From Larimichthys crocea (taxonomy: Eukaryota; Chordata; Actinopteri; Sciaenidae): a stretch of 64,000 nucleotides of DNA. The notes under the pieces were generated by a model that searched no databases, was not told the origin of the DNA, and saw nothing but the letters and a program-made list of their open reading frames with translations. Numbering within the stretch: the first letter of the stretch is position 1; each line of letters begins with the position of its first letter. The DNA lies in assembly GCF_000972845.2 (NCBI RefSeq), contig NC_040025.1, forward strand, positions 18,159,399 through 18,223,398, given 5' to 3'. Below are positions 52,112 to 62,029 of this stretch, piece after piece. The translations under genes were made by a program, and so were the position numbers.

Positions 52112-53728
52112 ACCCAGCTGCATTCTCCACTCTCTTTACCCATTCTCCAGGCGCATTTGTTTGGAGTGAGCCCATCCACTTATTGACACTTGTCTCGCCT
52201 GCCTCTTGCATGACAATCCAGGCAATAAAACCACGAGTGGAGCACACACTGTTCAACAGTTACCATAAGAAAAACAAGAGCAAAGAGGATGAGTGTTTAC
52301 CTTCCCAGGGCATGAAAAGAGGCAGCGAGGGGAGGAAGAAAGAAAAAGAGAGAGAGAGAGAGAAAGAGAAAGACAAGGGCTCATCTCATAACTCCAACTC
52401 CCTACCACACGCAACGCAAAGACACAATCACGCTACATTTTCTGTGTCTGCTTGGCATTTTCCATTAAAAGCCACATGTAGGAAACTTCATGATAAAGAA
52501 AGGAAAAAAACAAGCTGAGCTACTGACATGGTAAGGGAAGGAAGAGCTTGACACTCTATAAAGGTGATGGGAACTTTTTAAACCCTGATCACATCTGCTT
52601 TGAGGATTTGCCCCCAATGTCCACAGACAGAGACACACAAAGGATAGCCCATATGAGATGGTACCAGACACCAGGACATCCTGTTTAGGGGACAATACCC
52701 CCCCTTTCTACAGTGCTAAGGTGATAATGCTCTTGCAACAGAGCGGATGTCACCACCTAACTCCAGAGAAGACCACAGGTCTCAGCACTGTGGGATAGCT
52801 GGTCAGGAAATAAAGCTTTTCAACACCTCCCACAGAAAAATATCCTTCTGTCGAATAAGCTTGGATCTCATTGGCTAAATATAAGAGTTTCCTTGATATT
52901 TCTGTGATAATGTGATGGGAAGAGAAGACAGACTCAGAGGAAGAGGGTTCTGACCCAGAAGTAACAAAATCTCATTCAGAACCAATTTGACATTTGTTAT
53001 AATTCAAATGATTACAAATCCACGCCTGGAAAAAAAAACTTGTGGACAGGAAAGGTCATTTTAGGAAGACATATCTGGAACAGGAGCTGACAGGGAGCAT
53101 TAGAAAGCAGATATTATAACTAAAATGTTTGAAAGATGACATTGGAAAGGAGTGGGAGCCTACCATGGACAAAGAAACAGATATATAACAAGTAAACATG
53201 TAATGGGGCCTTTAATTTTGAATGCTGACAAATTAAACATTTAGCTTTGATAATTACCAATGTTTGTAATTGGTAGATACTTATTGACCTTATATTACAT
53301 ATTATGTTATATTACATGCTTGGTGCAGGCTGGTGAAACAGCCATAGAGTCCTTGTACAAACAGGCACAACAGCTAATGCTGAAACAATTTAACAGCCCA
53401 GTCGTAACAAAAATTCAAGCATGCAGGATAATCCTCTTTTCCACCAGATTAACCAAAATATAGCTACACTACAGTGTCTATTTGTTGCTAGCGGGGTTGT
53501 ATGTGGTACAGCAAACTGAGCTAACTAGTTAACAATGGCAAGAAATTCTACTAATTAACTTTTGACGAGGCACACCTGTTAATTGAAAACTGTTCCAGGT
53601 GACGACCTCTTGAAATTGATGAAAATCAGAAGAGTGCAAATCTGTCGTCAAAGCAAAAGATGGCTATTTTTTTTAAACAGGCTGTGAACATGTGAACACA
53701 TTGGCTTCAATTCTTAGCTACAGACACT
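52112..53728. other. intergenic DNA
   Basis: No gene is supported. A purine-rich GA tract lies at about 52336-52376. The remainder has no recognisable repeat. Confidence 0.5.
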
Positions 53729-53800
53729 GTTGCTATGGTCTAGCAGTTAGGATTGCTGGTTTTCACCAAGGTGGACTGGGTTCAACTCCTGGTATGGGAA
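53729..53800 (+). pseudogene. tRNA-Glu(TTC)-like pseudogene or SINE head
   Basis: The 72-base segment matches vertebrate tRNA-Glu-TTC closely from TGGTCTAGCAGTTAGGATT through the loop TTTTCAC (anticodon TTC at 53762-53764) to GGTTCAACTCCTGGTATGGG. The 5' acceptor strand GTTGCTA no longer pairs with the 3' strand TATGGGA, and the anticodon stem has two mismatches. It is therefore not a functional tRNA. It is either a decayed tRNA gene or the head of a tRNA-derived SINE; a different SINE head begins 10 bases downstream. Confidence 0.75.
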
Positions 53801-53810
53801 GTGAGATTTT

Positions 53811-54290
53811 GGGGGCAGCAGTAGCTCAGACCGTGGGTGCAATTCCAGAGACTTTGAAGTGAAACCAGTGCACTTCCTCAAACAGCCATTTGAGGCTGGC
53901 TGCAGAACAAGCCAATCTCCATAGTACCCTGTGTTAAAATGTCCAACTTCACAATTCTCATTCAGCCTGCCTTAGCTCCACCTTAGTGAGGAGCTGTCAA
54001 AAAAGAGGATGGCTAGAGTCACCAAACTTTGAGCTTGAGAACAGATACTATGTCCATGTTTTACACAGTCTACGGTGGGGACTTGGCTTGAGAACTAAAG
54101 TGAAATTGAGGGCTGCCAGCTTGCACAAACAAGGGCACAACCAAGTTTCCATTGAGCAAGGCACTGAACATACACCTGATTTCGCCATCGCCATCCTCTG
54201 AGGCAGCCCCAGTGCGCTAACATCTCTCTCTACATTAATGCACTTGTCCGGTTTGTGCATGTGTGTATTTTCAGGCCTGTGTGAAGTATA
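53811..54290 (+). mobile_element. tRNA-derived SINE, split by a nested repeat
   Basis: The start GGGGGCAGCAGTAGCTCAGA matches the head of a common acanthomorph tRNA-derived SINE. The body resumes at about 54075 (GTGGGGACTTGGCTTGAGAA) and continues through TTGAGCAAGGCACTGAAC and CTCTCTACATTAATGCAC to the tail GTGTGTATTTTCAGGCCTGT. The missing middle is interrupted by about 237 bases of another repeat (53837-54074). The flanking GTGGG on both sides is a plausible target duplication of the inner insertion. Confidence 0.75.
53837..54074 (+). repeat. interspersed repeat (GAAGCCAGTGCC family), copy 2, nested in a SINE
   Basis: GAAGTGAAACCAGTGC, TTGAGGCTGGCTGCAGAACA and TTAAAATGTCCAACTTCACA align with the copy at 50540-50690. 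The right end, CCATGTTTTACACAGTCTAC, matches the usual terminus of this fish repeat. It interrupts the SINE and so is younger than it. Confidence 0.7.
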
Positions 54291-54634
54291 CCTTCTTCTT
54301 TCTTCTTAAAAGATGTTGGCCAATACCTCTTGTATTTAGTAGCAATACAAATATATATTTGTCTTACGGACACTTTCTGTCTCACATTGTCACCCAACCA
54401 CTAAATGCAAATGTGCACACTTGAATACACTACTTTCAGTCACCCTTCACACACACACCAAGAGGGTGAGTATGGACAGGAAGAGGGTGAAATACAGTGA
54501 CACACAAACAACAGACACAGACGGTGGCGTCTTGAGATATGACATATGAGTCAGATCACTGCCCATGATGTTCTCAAGTGTCAAATTGGGGACAAGTCTA
54601 GGCATGTGGTGAGACACAGGGTGAGTCACATGCA

Positions 54635-54635
<1 letters not shown>

Positions 54636-54678
<43 letters not shown>
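54636..54678. repeat. CA microsatellite
   Basis: A pure CA run of about 42 bases. Confidence 0.97.
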
Positions 54679-54681
<3 letters not shown>

Positions 54682-54757
54682 CAATGCAGTCTTGGATTCA
54701 CTGATTATATTAACAACAATGAACACAATAATACATCATTGATCTCATGAGACTTTG

Positions 54758-54763
<6 letters not shown>

Positions 54764-54790
<27 letters not shown>
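54764..54790. repeat. TA microsatellite
   Basis: A pure TA run of about 27 bases, 85 bases from the CA microsatellite. Confidence 0.95.
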
Positions 54791-57700
54791 TACATTTTAT
54801 TTTGTATTACCAGCTTAATTCATTTACCTTTAACAATAATAATAACATCCACATATCATTTCAGTGTTAAGTCAAGTTAAGTCGAGTCTATCGGTATTTT
54901 AATTTTTGCTGCCCAAAATCACAGATGTACTCTAATGGTCGACTTATATTACAGTTTAAGAATCTCTACTCTTCATGGGAAAATAGTTTTATTGCTCTTT
55001 CTTAACTCAAAGGTTGCAACATCATTACATATCTAAGCTCTTTCATTTTCACATCTCTGACATTAGAGCACATTAGTTAAGCTTTTACCTCTAAGACTAG
55101 AGCGACTGGACCCTGAACGAGAGCTGAAATAGAGCAACAGCTGCTGAAGCTGCAGGGGAAAGACAGGGACGACCCCTCAATAGATAAATACATAAATAAA
55201 ATGTGTCTACATGTGGCTCCTTCTAGGCCACCTAGGAGTCTGCAGAATGACCTCTAGCCCTGTCATGAGGACCATTTACTTTCTCTTGTGGAATCTGCAC
55301 CGGTTGCAAAGACTATAAGCCACAGGCCTCATGCCTTGAAACTGGAGAAGCTGCTGAAAAGCCAAACCTGGCCTCAGAAATACGTCCTGTAGACAAGGGG
55401 CGAGGATCAACGCAGCCCACGCGGCACCAGGACCCTGTGATATTTAATCAGGCTTGACGCGTCCCATTGCGTCTGCCCACCATGCCTCACCTCCTCTGTC
55501 TGCACACACCCAACACCTCACACCCAGTCCCAGGGATAAGTGGTCCCTTGCTATAAATAACGAGACAGGATGGAAGCCTGGAGGGAGCCAAAACAGAGCG
55601 GGGAGTGGGAGGAGGAAGGCGAGTATGGTTAAAACATGAAAAGTGAACACCTGTTAATAAGGTGTCAAGGAGTCAAATGTGAGGTGACACTAAAAATAAA
55701 TGTATAATCTGCCAGCTTAATCCAGTGTTGCTGTTTTTATCCTTCACCCTCAACACCCTTCAAATCAAACACCTGCACACGCTGAATCACACACTTGAAG
55801 GAATCATTTTGTACTTTCCTGAATTTCAACACCTTTTTATCATGTCCCCACCCCTCTCAGCCATACTGTCCGTCCGTCTCCTCATCCTTATCCGCCTCTC
55901 CCTATCGCCCTCTCTCAAGAAAACAGGTGCAAGGAGGAGTGTCCAGCACACACACACAGGCTGACACATATAAACACTTAATGTGTGATTCCTGCTGCAG
56001 CCCTGCCTTTCCCTTACCAGAACCTGCGGCCAAAGCATCTAGAACATTTCCTTCTGTCCCCGTAGTTGCAGCGTCTTCAAATTGAGAAGCAAATATAGCC
56101 TGTCATCCATGTGAAAGTCAGAGCAGGCAATCCCAACAGGCAACAGGGGTGGCCATATTTCCTATATTCATGTTCACAACTGTCAGCACTCCAAGCAAAA
56201 GGCCTCTTTGTGCTTGAGATCTGCTGCTTCAGAGCTATTGCAAATAAACATAAATTAATGTAGAGCGTATAAGAAATCTGTCAAGGGGATGTAAGTTTTT
56301 AAGCCTTCAACCAGTGAGCAGAAACTATAAATTATCTGATTATGTCTTTGGTTGTAATGAAAACATTCAGGGCACTTCATGCACATGGCTTCCTACCACA
56401 GGTTTAAAAAAGGTCTCATTCAGAAAACATATTCTGTCCTCACACAGGCAACTATGATTTCCAAGTTTCTATTTTTTTTAATTAACTGAGTGAAATACCT
56501 GAAGTTTTTTTTTAATTATTAGAATAATTGGTGTCATATTTGTCTGCCAAAAAATACAAAGAGAAACGATTTAAGATAATAATCAACTGACTTCAACTGA
56601 GACTGACAAAACTTTTGGTTAACTCTTGCATGACTTCCTTATTTCACTTTAGCCTGTCATGGGAAAAAGCAACATATACAGTATGTATTCATCTGTTCAC
56701 ATTCATTCATTTTATGACCTTAGCTGATGTCCTTACTGAAAATACTAATAAGGAGGAAAATCTCCCCTTGTGTCCTTGGAGTGTTGCAGTCCTGCATGAA
56801 TGATACAATACTTAGTGTAACTGACTGTAGTAGAAACTGCATACCAAATGCATTAAGTGCTGCCTAAACACGACCTACTGCAACAATGGCAATTGTAAAT
56901 TTGGAGGGAGAAGTGATGTTAAAGGTTTGGCGGCAACGTTGTGCGCGCGTTCTTCCATTCACTCGCTAATGAGAATGATAATTTGTGGCTCCTCTGATGA
57001 CCCCTGCCCCCTTCAATGGTGACTGCTCCCAAGGGACGTGATGGCGCAGGTCCCTGAGGGACAGTCAGTCCTCTATAGGAATCCTTTTCAATCCCTATCC
57101 AGCAGATAGGGATTCCCGCCTGATTTTATGGTTTATATGTGGTTGATAGAAATTTCCTAAATACTGTTGTTCTTGTTTTTACTGTTTGTGTTATAATAGT
57201 GTTGCATCTCAGCCAGTGGATCAGACCAAGAGTGCACACCACATCTGGATGCACACTGCTTTCACTTACGGACATCTGTGCATTATGTGTTCATATTTCT
57301 TACAGTTATCTTATAATAAAAGCTCCCTCTCCTTTCTCCTTTAATGCTGTTTCATGGTTACCTGATTTCTTCAGTACACTCAGTAAAGATTTTTTTATGT
57401 TCCTTCGTGCTCATGAACGCACAGCAGTCGCAACATTTATAAAATAGGATGGGCACAGTTGACTTTTCTGACTGTTTACTGCTGGATCCGCGTCCACCCA
57501 TGATGCCCTCGTGTTTACACCGGACCAGGCTCGCTTCTTGGCGGCGTGTGTATGTGTGTTCGCCTCCTCACCTCCGCAGAGCGGCTGCACGACCCGGCCT
57601 GCCAGCGGGGATTTACTGACTGGCGCAGTGCCCGACCGCAGGCAGACTAGTTCGCTCGGTTCTCACGACCTCAGCTCCACAAAGGCATCTCTGAACTATT

Positions 57701-59270
57701 AACTCAGACACGAAGGCAGTAGGAACAACCGCAGAACCCACACACGCTGCCAACTGGTGTTTCGGTATGCCTCCACACAGAAGGAAACTGCTTAAGCATC
57801 AATGGCAGTGGGGTTTCAGTATGCCATTTACTGACGGTGTCATCTGCAGGGCACTGGCACGCAGCATAGAGAAAGTGAGAATGCAACTACACGATTTAAC
57901 AAGACAGTCCAACTGTCTAGCTAAATCGTGGAGAAGGGTGAATAACTGGAGTTATCAGCGCAAAAATAACTATCACAAGTCACGTAGGCCAGTTCTCATA
58001 TGTTCCTAAACTTTCCCAAACTTTCTTTACTCGTGTGATCTTTGCATGCATGTTGTACACAATATTTGAGAGCAGATATTCCAGTTGAAAAAAAGATTGA
58101 ACAGGAGACATGGAGGGTTTTTACTCTGTGGGCATATTTACGCACGAGATTTGCGCATAACTTAAAGTTTGCAACCTAAATATTGTGAATAGAAGAAAAC
58201 ACTGAGAATGTTTATCTTGTGCTGTCGCTGGTGGTGGTCAGGGTTAGGAAACACTTTAAAAACCGACCGGCCTGTGCCAGCCATGCGCACCCACGGCGCG
58301 CCGATGGAGTATTAAATGTTGAGGGGTTTTGACCGGCGGTCACCAGGACTGTAACCTAATCCCGAGAAAAGGGGCCCACTGACTGCAAGTGGCTGACACA
58401 CGGCTAGCGCCACGCCGCCCGACACAGAAACGCGGCCCTCAGTTCCGGACCCCACTCACCGAAGGAAGATAAGTTTACACCCAGGGATAAACAGAGACAT
58501 GGGGTGGGGGGATACACAGAAAAGTTTGTAAAACTGTGAGGGGAAAAAGCACCTGACCAGATGTAGGCCACAGAGTGTGTAAATGATCTTGCCAGTTTTT
58601 GGAGTTTGAAAGTTTCAGATCTTCAAGAAGTTCATTTATCTACTCTGACTTCCGTCAGGTTTCCCTGCCATCAAACAAAAGTCGAACCAAGTTCCCTCGT
58701 TTTCTCCTTTATTGAGGTGTAGGCCCACTGGGAGTGGAATTGAACAATTGATACACAAAAGGAAGCGAGGATCCTTCCATATTCTTCTTTCACTGAGGCA
58801 ATCTGTTAGTGACATTAACCCCTGAGCGCATTTCCCAGGCTCATGAATAGGGTTTAAGACTTCTTAAAGCTCCCGCTGCATACAGGATGAGACCCTTTTC
58901 AAACTTTTAATTACCTTTATAGCAATAGAAAAATACACCCCCATTGTCCCTTGGACTATTCTCCAGCAGGCCAGATGTAAACAGCTCCCGCCAAAGTGGT
59001 GACAAGGTGGCCACTTAAAAGTTAGTAAATTAATTGATAAATGAGTTCATATTGGCAACATAATCGATAAGCTGCAGCATCTTTTTGGTCTCAGCTATAA
59101 CCGATGTGAGTCTGTTTAAACCTTCAAATAATCAATGTGACTTTTACGCACGAAAAGTCACTTTTACGCACGGCGTCAGTGACAATTTTACTATAAAAAA
59201 TAAAGTATAACAAAGCAACATGGACATGATAGAAAGAGGCTTTAGACAAAAAAAACTTAGTTTCTGAAAT
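54791..59270. other. intergenic DNA downstream of her9
   Basis: No gene is supported. A hairpin lies at 57090-57114 (listed separately). From about 57.5 kb the DNA becomes GC- and CpG-rich in patches (57.48-57.68 and 58.23-58.46 kb), as often seen around developmental genes. At 59.14-59.17 kb the phrase AGTCACTTTTACGCACG occurs twice in near-tandem. Confidence 0.5.
57045..57114. repeat. hairpin cluster in a balanced, repeat-free block
   Basis: AATCCCTATC (57090-57099) and GATAGGGATT (57105-57114) form a perfect 10-base stem with a 5-base loop. A few bases upstream, GTCCCTGAGGGAC is a second perfect palindrome. The surrounding 56.9-57.1 kb sequence contains CTAATGAG and is repeat-free. It could be a structured element in RNA or a regulatory palindrome; neither is shown. 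Confidence 0.55.
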
Positions 59271-59274
59271 CTCG

Positions 59275-59280
59275 TTTATT
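59275..59280 (-). terminator. her9: candidate her9 poly(A) signal
   Basis: The minus strand reads AATAAA, 428 bases after the her9 stop codon. It is the first canonical signal I see in an AT-rich 3' UTR-like stretch (59281-59707). Confidence 0.55.
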
Positions 59281-59707
59281 CAAACAATGGGCCATCGCCC
59301 AATTTTTTTTCTTTTTCAACACAAAACAACAAAGAATATAAAACACAGCTTTGGTATAACAATCAATAACAACTCTGTACAAAACTAAACCTTTTCATAA
59401 AAAGTACTTCATAACAAAACATCTCCTATAAATCTTCCATCTGCATGTACAGCATTTCTCACCGACCTCCAAATGTTGGAATCAGGCAACAAATTATAAA
59501 AAACATTCGCCATTTAAGACAAACCGTGTTCCATAAAACGAAACAATGACAACTACTGGGGGGTATTAAGTGGTTAGAGTTACCGTCCCGTAGCGGAAAG
59601 TTCCGGGTTTAACCCCCGCAACAGCTGTGCGTGCAGTCAGTTAAATGTCTAAACTGGAAAAGTAATGCAAACTGGTTTCTCATGAGTCTCTTGCTGGGTC
59701 CATTACG
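59281..59707 (-). other. her9: her9 3' UTR (inferred)
   Basis: This lies between the stop codon and the first AATAAA on the minus strand. It is AT-rich in its distal half. Near 59567-59627, read on the plus strand, GTGGTTAGAGTTACCGTCCC and TTCCGGGTTTAACCCCCGC resemble the A box, anticodon arm and B box of a tRNA-derived SINE, lying antisense to the mRNA. Confidence 0.55.
59567..59627 (+). repeat. tRNA-SINE-like fragment antisense in the her9 3' UTR
   Basis: GTGGTTAGAGTTACC, CGGAAAGTTCCGGGTTTAAC and CCCCGC follow the order of a tRNA-derived SINE head (consensus around GTGGTTAG and CGGAAGGTTCCGGGTTCGAA). The match is partial and has no obvious SINE body after it. Confidence 0.4.
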
Positions 59708-60950
59708 CTACCAAGGCCTCCACACAGGCTCGCTGCTCTCTGAGCCGGTGCTGACCCCGACCGGGCTGACCGCTTGGGATCCCCCGGAGAAGGAAGTCAT
59801 GCCGTGGACTGGAGATGATGCAGTAGGTGCGGAGGTGCCATGCACCGGACTTGCGTTGAGCGCAACAGGCACTCCGGCATTTGCGTAAAGGGGTATGACA
59901 GGGGCTGTGGCGGAGGCAAAGGCCGGGTTTGGGATCAAAAAAGCGAATTGTCCATCGGTTGCGGGCACCAGTTGGAACCCACCAAAGACCTTGGGGGAGA
60001 CAGCCTCGGCAGGGCTGAGTTTGGAGCTCATAGCAGTACCGTTGATGGGCAGAGTGGATGGGAGCTGCACATGGAGAGGCTGAGCCAGGTGCGCCTGTTG
60101 GGACGCGGCCTGCTGGGGATAGTTCATGGACATCATCTGGCCCATGCAGCTGGACAGGTGGTTGAGGAGTCTGGACCTCACCTCCGTGTTCACCCCCTCT
60201 GAGGTGGACAGGAAGCGGGTGACTTCGTTCATGCACTCGTTGAATCCGGCTCTGTATTTACTCAGGACCGTGGCATCTGCTGAGAGCGCTGCTGGAGAGG
60301 AAAGAAAGATGACGGATATTAGTGACGCACTTGTGACTTTTTCAATAGCTTCCTCATGACCTCATAATGTTTTTGATCTACTTATGATGATTAAATAAAC
60401 TTACCGCTCATCTGTACGCGCTGCAGGTTCCTCAAGTGCTTCACTGTCATCTCCAGGATGTCTGCTTTCTCCAGTTTGGAGTGTCTGGAGCTCTGTGGGA
60501 CATAACATGAAAAGTTAAGGCTGTATTCAAGGCACATTTAAAAACAAAATGATCCATAAACAATAAATAGAAATGAATGCATTAAAATGAACTTACATCT
60601 TTTTTAAGTGCGTCCAGGATGAGAGTCTTGAGCTGCCCAAGGCTTTCGTTTATTCTCGCTCTCCGGCGTTTTTCCATGATTGGTTTGGATGACTGCAAAG
60701 AATAAACAGTTCTACATAAGTTTCTTGTTCGCCAGTTACACACATCAACACAAACACTTGCATGTCATATCATTGCAACAAAGGTGCAATTCTTTATAAA
60801 CTTCGAGCAAACATGAACAAATAAAAATATATAAATCCTTACTTTTCTATGCTCGCTGGCATTTTTCGGTTTGTCCGGTGTGTGTGATCCGTTTGCTGGG
60901 GCTCCAGCAATCGGAGATGCCGTCTGCTTTTCCATAGTGTCAGCTGGCAT
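59708..60950 (-). CDS. her9: hairy-related bHLH-Orange transcriptional repressor her9 (HES4 orthologue), four exons
   Basis: Her9 is a nuclear repressor that binds E/N-box-type DNA and recruits Groucho/TLE through its C-terminal WRPW, keeping progenitors undifferentiated. Coding exons on the minus strand are 60950-60843, 60692-60597, 60492-60405 and 60291-59708 (stop included), with donors GTAAGG, GTAAGT and GTAAGT and AG acceptors, giving 291 residues. The start [13 protein letters not shown] is that of Hes1/Hes4-type proteins. The basic region has the family proline in [15 protein letters not shown] (P40), the HLH runs to about residue 92, and the Orange domain covers about 106-150 ([16 protein letters not shown]). 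WRPW is at 288-291. Hes1/her6 is the closest alternative. The C-terminal region ([20 protein letters not shown]) fits her9 as I know it, and the neighbouring perm1 matches human PERM1-HES4. Confidence 0.95.
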
Positions 60951-61210
60951 TGTTGATCAAAACAGGTAAAAAGCGTAAAGAAGTAAATCCTCTTTGGAAA
61001 GTTGGAAGAAAAACAAAATGTTGAAACACTCTGGAGATGTTTTCAAATCTTCACAAGCCACTTCAGAGCATATAATAAGAGATGTCTGACAAGTCCCACC
61101 GATCACTTTGCGTTATGTTATCACTGAGCTGTCATCTGAGTGCAGGAGGCGTGCGTTGCACCGTGCGGGGCGACTCTCCGCTTCTGCTGCCGACACACGC
61201 CGTGGCGGTA

Positions 61211-61216
61211 CTTATA
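61211..61216 (-). promoter_or_regulatory. her9: her9 TATA box
   Basis: The minus strand reads CTATAAGTACC. It lies about 260 bases upstream of the start codon, which places transcription initiation near 61185 and a 5' UTR of about 235 bases. It is 22 bases from the paired RBPJ site, a layout like that of mouse Hes1. Confidence 0.7.
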
Positions 61217-61238
61217 GACGGCTCGCGTGCTCCCAGTT

Positions 61239-61270
61239 CGTGTGAAACCCTCTCTGCATTCTTTCCCACA
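61239..61270 (-). promoter_or_regulatory. her9: paired RBPJ/Su(H) site (Notch response element)
   Basis: The minus strand reads TGTGGGAA, a 16-base spacer, then TTCACACG: two RBPJ sites head to head. Mouse Hes1 has the same two half-sites with the same 16-base spacing just upstream of its TATA box. This architecture permits dimerisation of Notch intracellular domain-RBPJ-Mastermind complexes. The motif is seen directly; Notch response of this gene is an inference. Confidence 0.8.
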
Positions 61271-61280
61271 CTCGCCTCAG

Positions 61281-61331
61281 CCAATAGCAGCGAGGACTCA
61301 CCCATTGGGCGCGGGGCAGACCGCTGATTGG
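61281..61331. promoter_or_regulatory. her9: CCAAT-box cluster of the her9 promoter
   Basis: Three CCAAT boxes lie just upstream of the RBPJ pair: plus-strand CCAAT at 61281-61285 and minus-strand CCAAT at 61304-61308 and 61327-61331. CCAAT boxes bind NF-Y and are common in Hes-family and other CpG-rich promoters. Confidence 0.6.
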
Positions 61332-61491
61332 ACAACACCCCCGCGGGCCGTCAGTCACGCGCTGCTCAATCAGCCCTGCAGGGACAAACAACAAAGCGGA
61401 GCGAGCAGCAGCGGCCGGGCCGGCCTGTGAAGTGATAAGGGAGGGGAATGCGCTGGATGTTTGCTTCCAACTTTACTCCGAACTGTTAATA

Positions 61492-61504
61492 CTGCTGCTG
61501 CTGC

Positions 61505-61551
<47 letters not shown>
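61492..61551. repeat. CTG and TG microsatellites upstream of her9
   Basis: Five CTG triplets are followed by a TG run to 61551, about 365 bases upstream of the predicted her9 transcription start. The TG run is potential Z-DNA. Confidence 0.95.
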
Positions 61552-61555
<4 letters not shown>

Positions 61556-61869
61556 TCTGTACTGTACTGACACAGTGTTAGTTATTTAGTCAAAGAACTA
61601 CAGAAATTTGCATTTATTGATAAGAGAAGTGGTCGATAACGGGCGTGTGATGCGTTACAATAAACCCATAATATTTATTTTTTCCCCCTCTTCCCACAGT
61701 TGAACATGCCTGCTGTGACTAATAACATCAGTGTTTATTTATTTAAGGCATCAACATTATCTTGGCCGTGCATGATAACAAATACACATTTTGTCTATTT
61801 TTAAGACTCCTCCAACTCGAAGACATCTGTAATGGCACGCGAGGCGGTTTTGCAGTAGCACGCACCAAG

Positions 61870-61921
61870 CCAATGGCATGCGGCCACTTTATGCAAATAA
61901 AACAAGGCGTGCTCTGATTGG
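61870..61921. promoter_or_regulatory. octamer motif flanked by two CCAAT boxes
   Basis: CCAAT at 61870-61874 (plus), ATGCAAAT at 61891-61898 (plus) and CCAAT on the minus strand at 61917-61921 sit within 52 bases. ATGCAAAT is the perfect binding octamer for POU-family factors. The spacing resembles histone H2A-H2B promoters, but no histone gene is adjacent. It may be a her9 upstream enhancer or a cryptic promoter. Confidence 0.45.
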
Positions 61922-61970
61922 CTGCGTGAACGGCTCTGTGTCAATCATCCCTGAGCGGGAGCAGCTCAAA

Positions 61971-62029
61971 GAGGAAGAGGAGGAGGAGGAGGTGGTGGTG
62001 GAGGAGGAGGAAAGAGGGGGGGGGGGGCA
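61971..62029. repeat. purine-rich GGA tract ending in a G run
   Basis: Repeats of GGA/GAG run for about 58 bases and end in a nine- to ten-base G run. Such tracts can form triplex or G-quadruplex structures. Confidence 0.9.

Larger units (their letters stand above)
61224..61361. promoter_or_regulatory. her9: class C bHLH (CACGCG) sites flanking the RBPJ pair
   Basis: CACGCG occurs on the minus strand at 61224-61229 and on the plus strand at 61356-61361, with another at 61836-61841. Hairy/Hes proteins bind this class of site, so her9 may repress its own promoter as Hes1 does. In CpG-rich DNA such hexamers also arise by chance. Confidence 0.35.

Noticed and set aside
52018..52518. 166-codon open frame with Cys-Val and Lys-Glu runs
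   Set aside because: It comes from the TG and GA repeats and has no conserved domain.
53729..53800. Functional tRNA-Glu gene
   Set aside because: The acceptor stem does not pair and the anticodon stem has mismatches.
59703..60236. 177-codon minus-strand frame overlapping the her9 last exon
   Set aside because: It is in another frame of the same strand; the her9 frame ending in WRPW is the conserved one.
61870..61921. Histone gene promoter
   Set aside because: The motif layout fits, but no histone coding sequence or histone 3' stem-loop was seen on either side.
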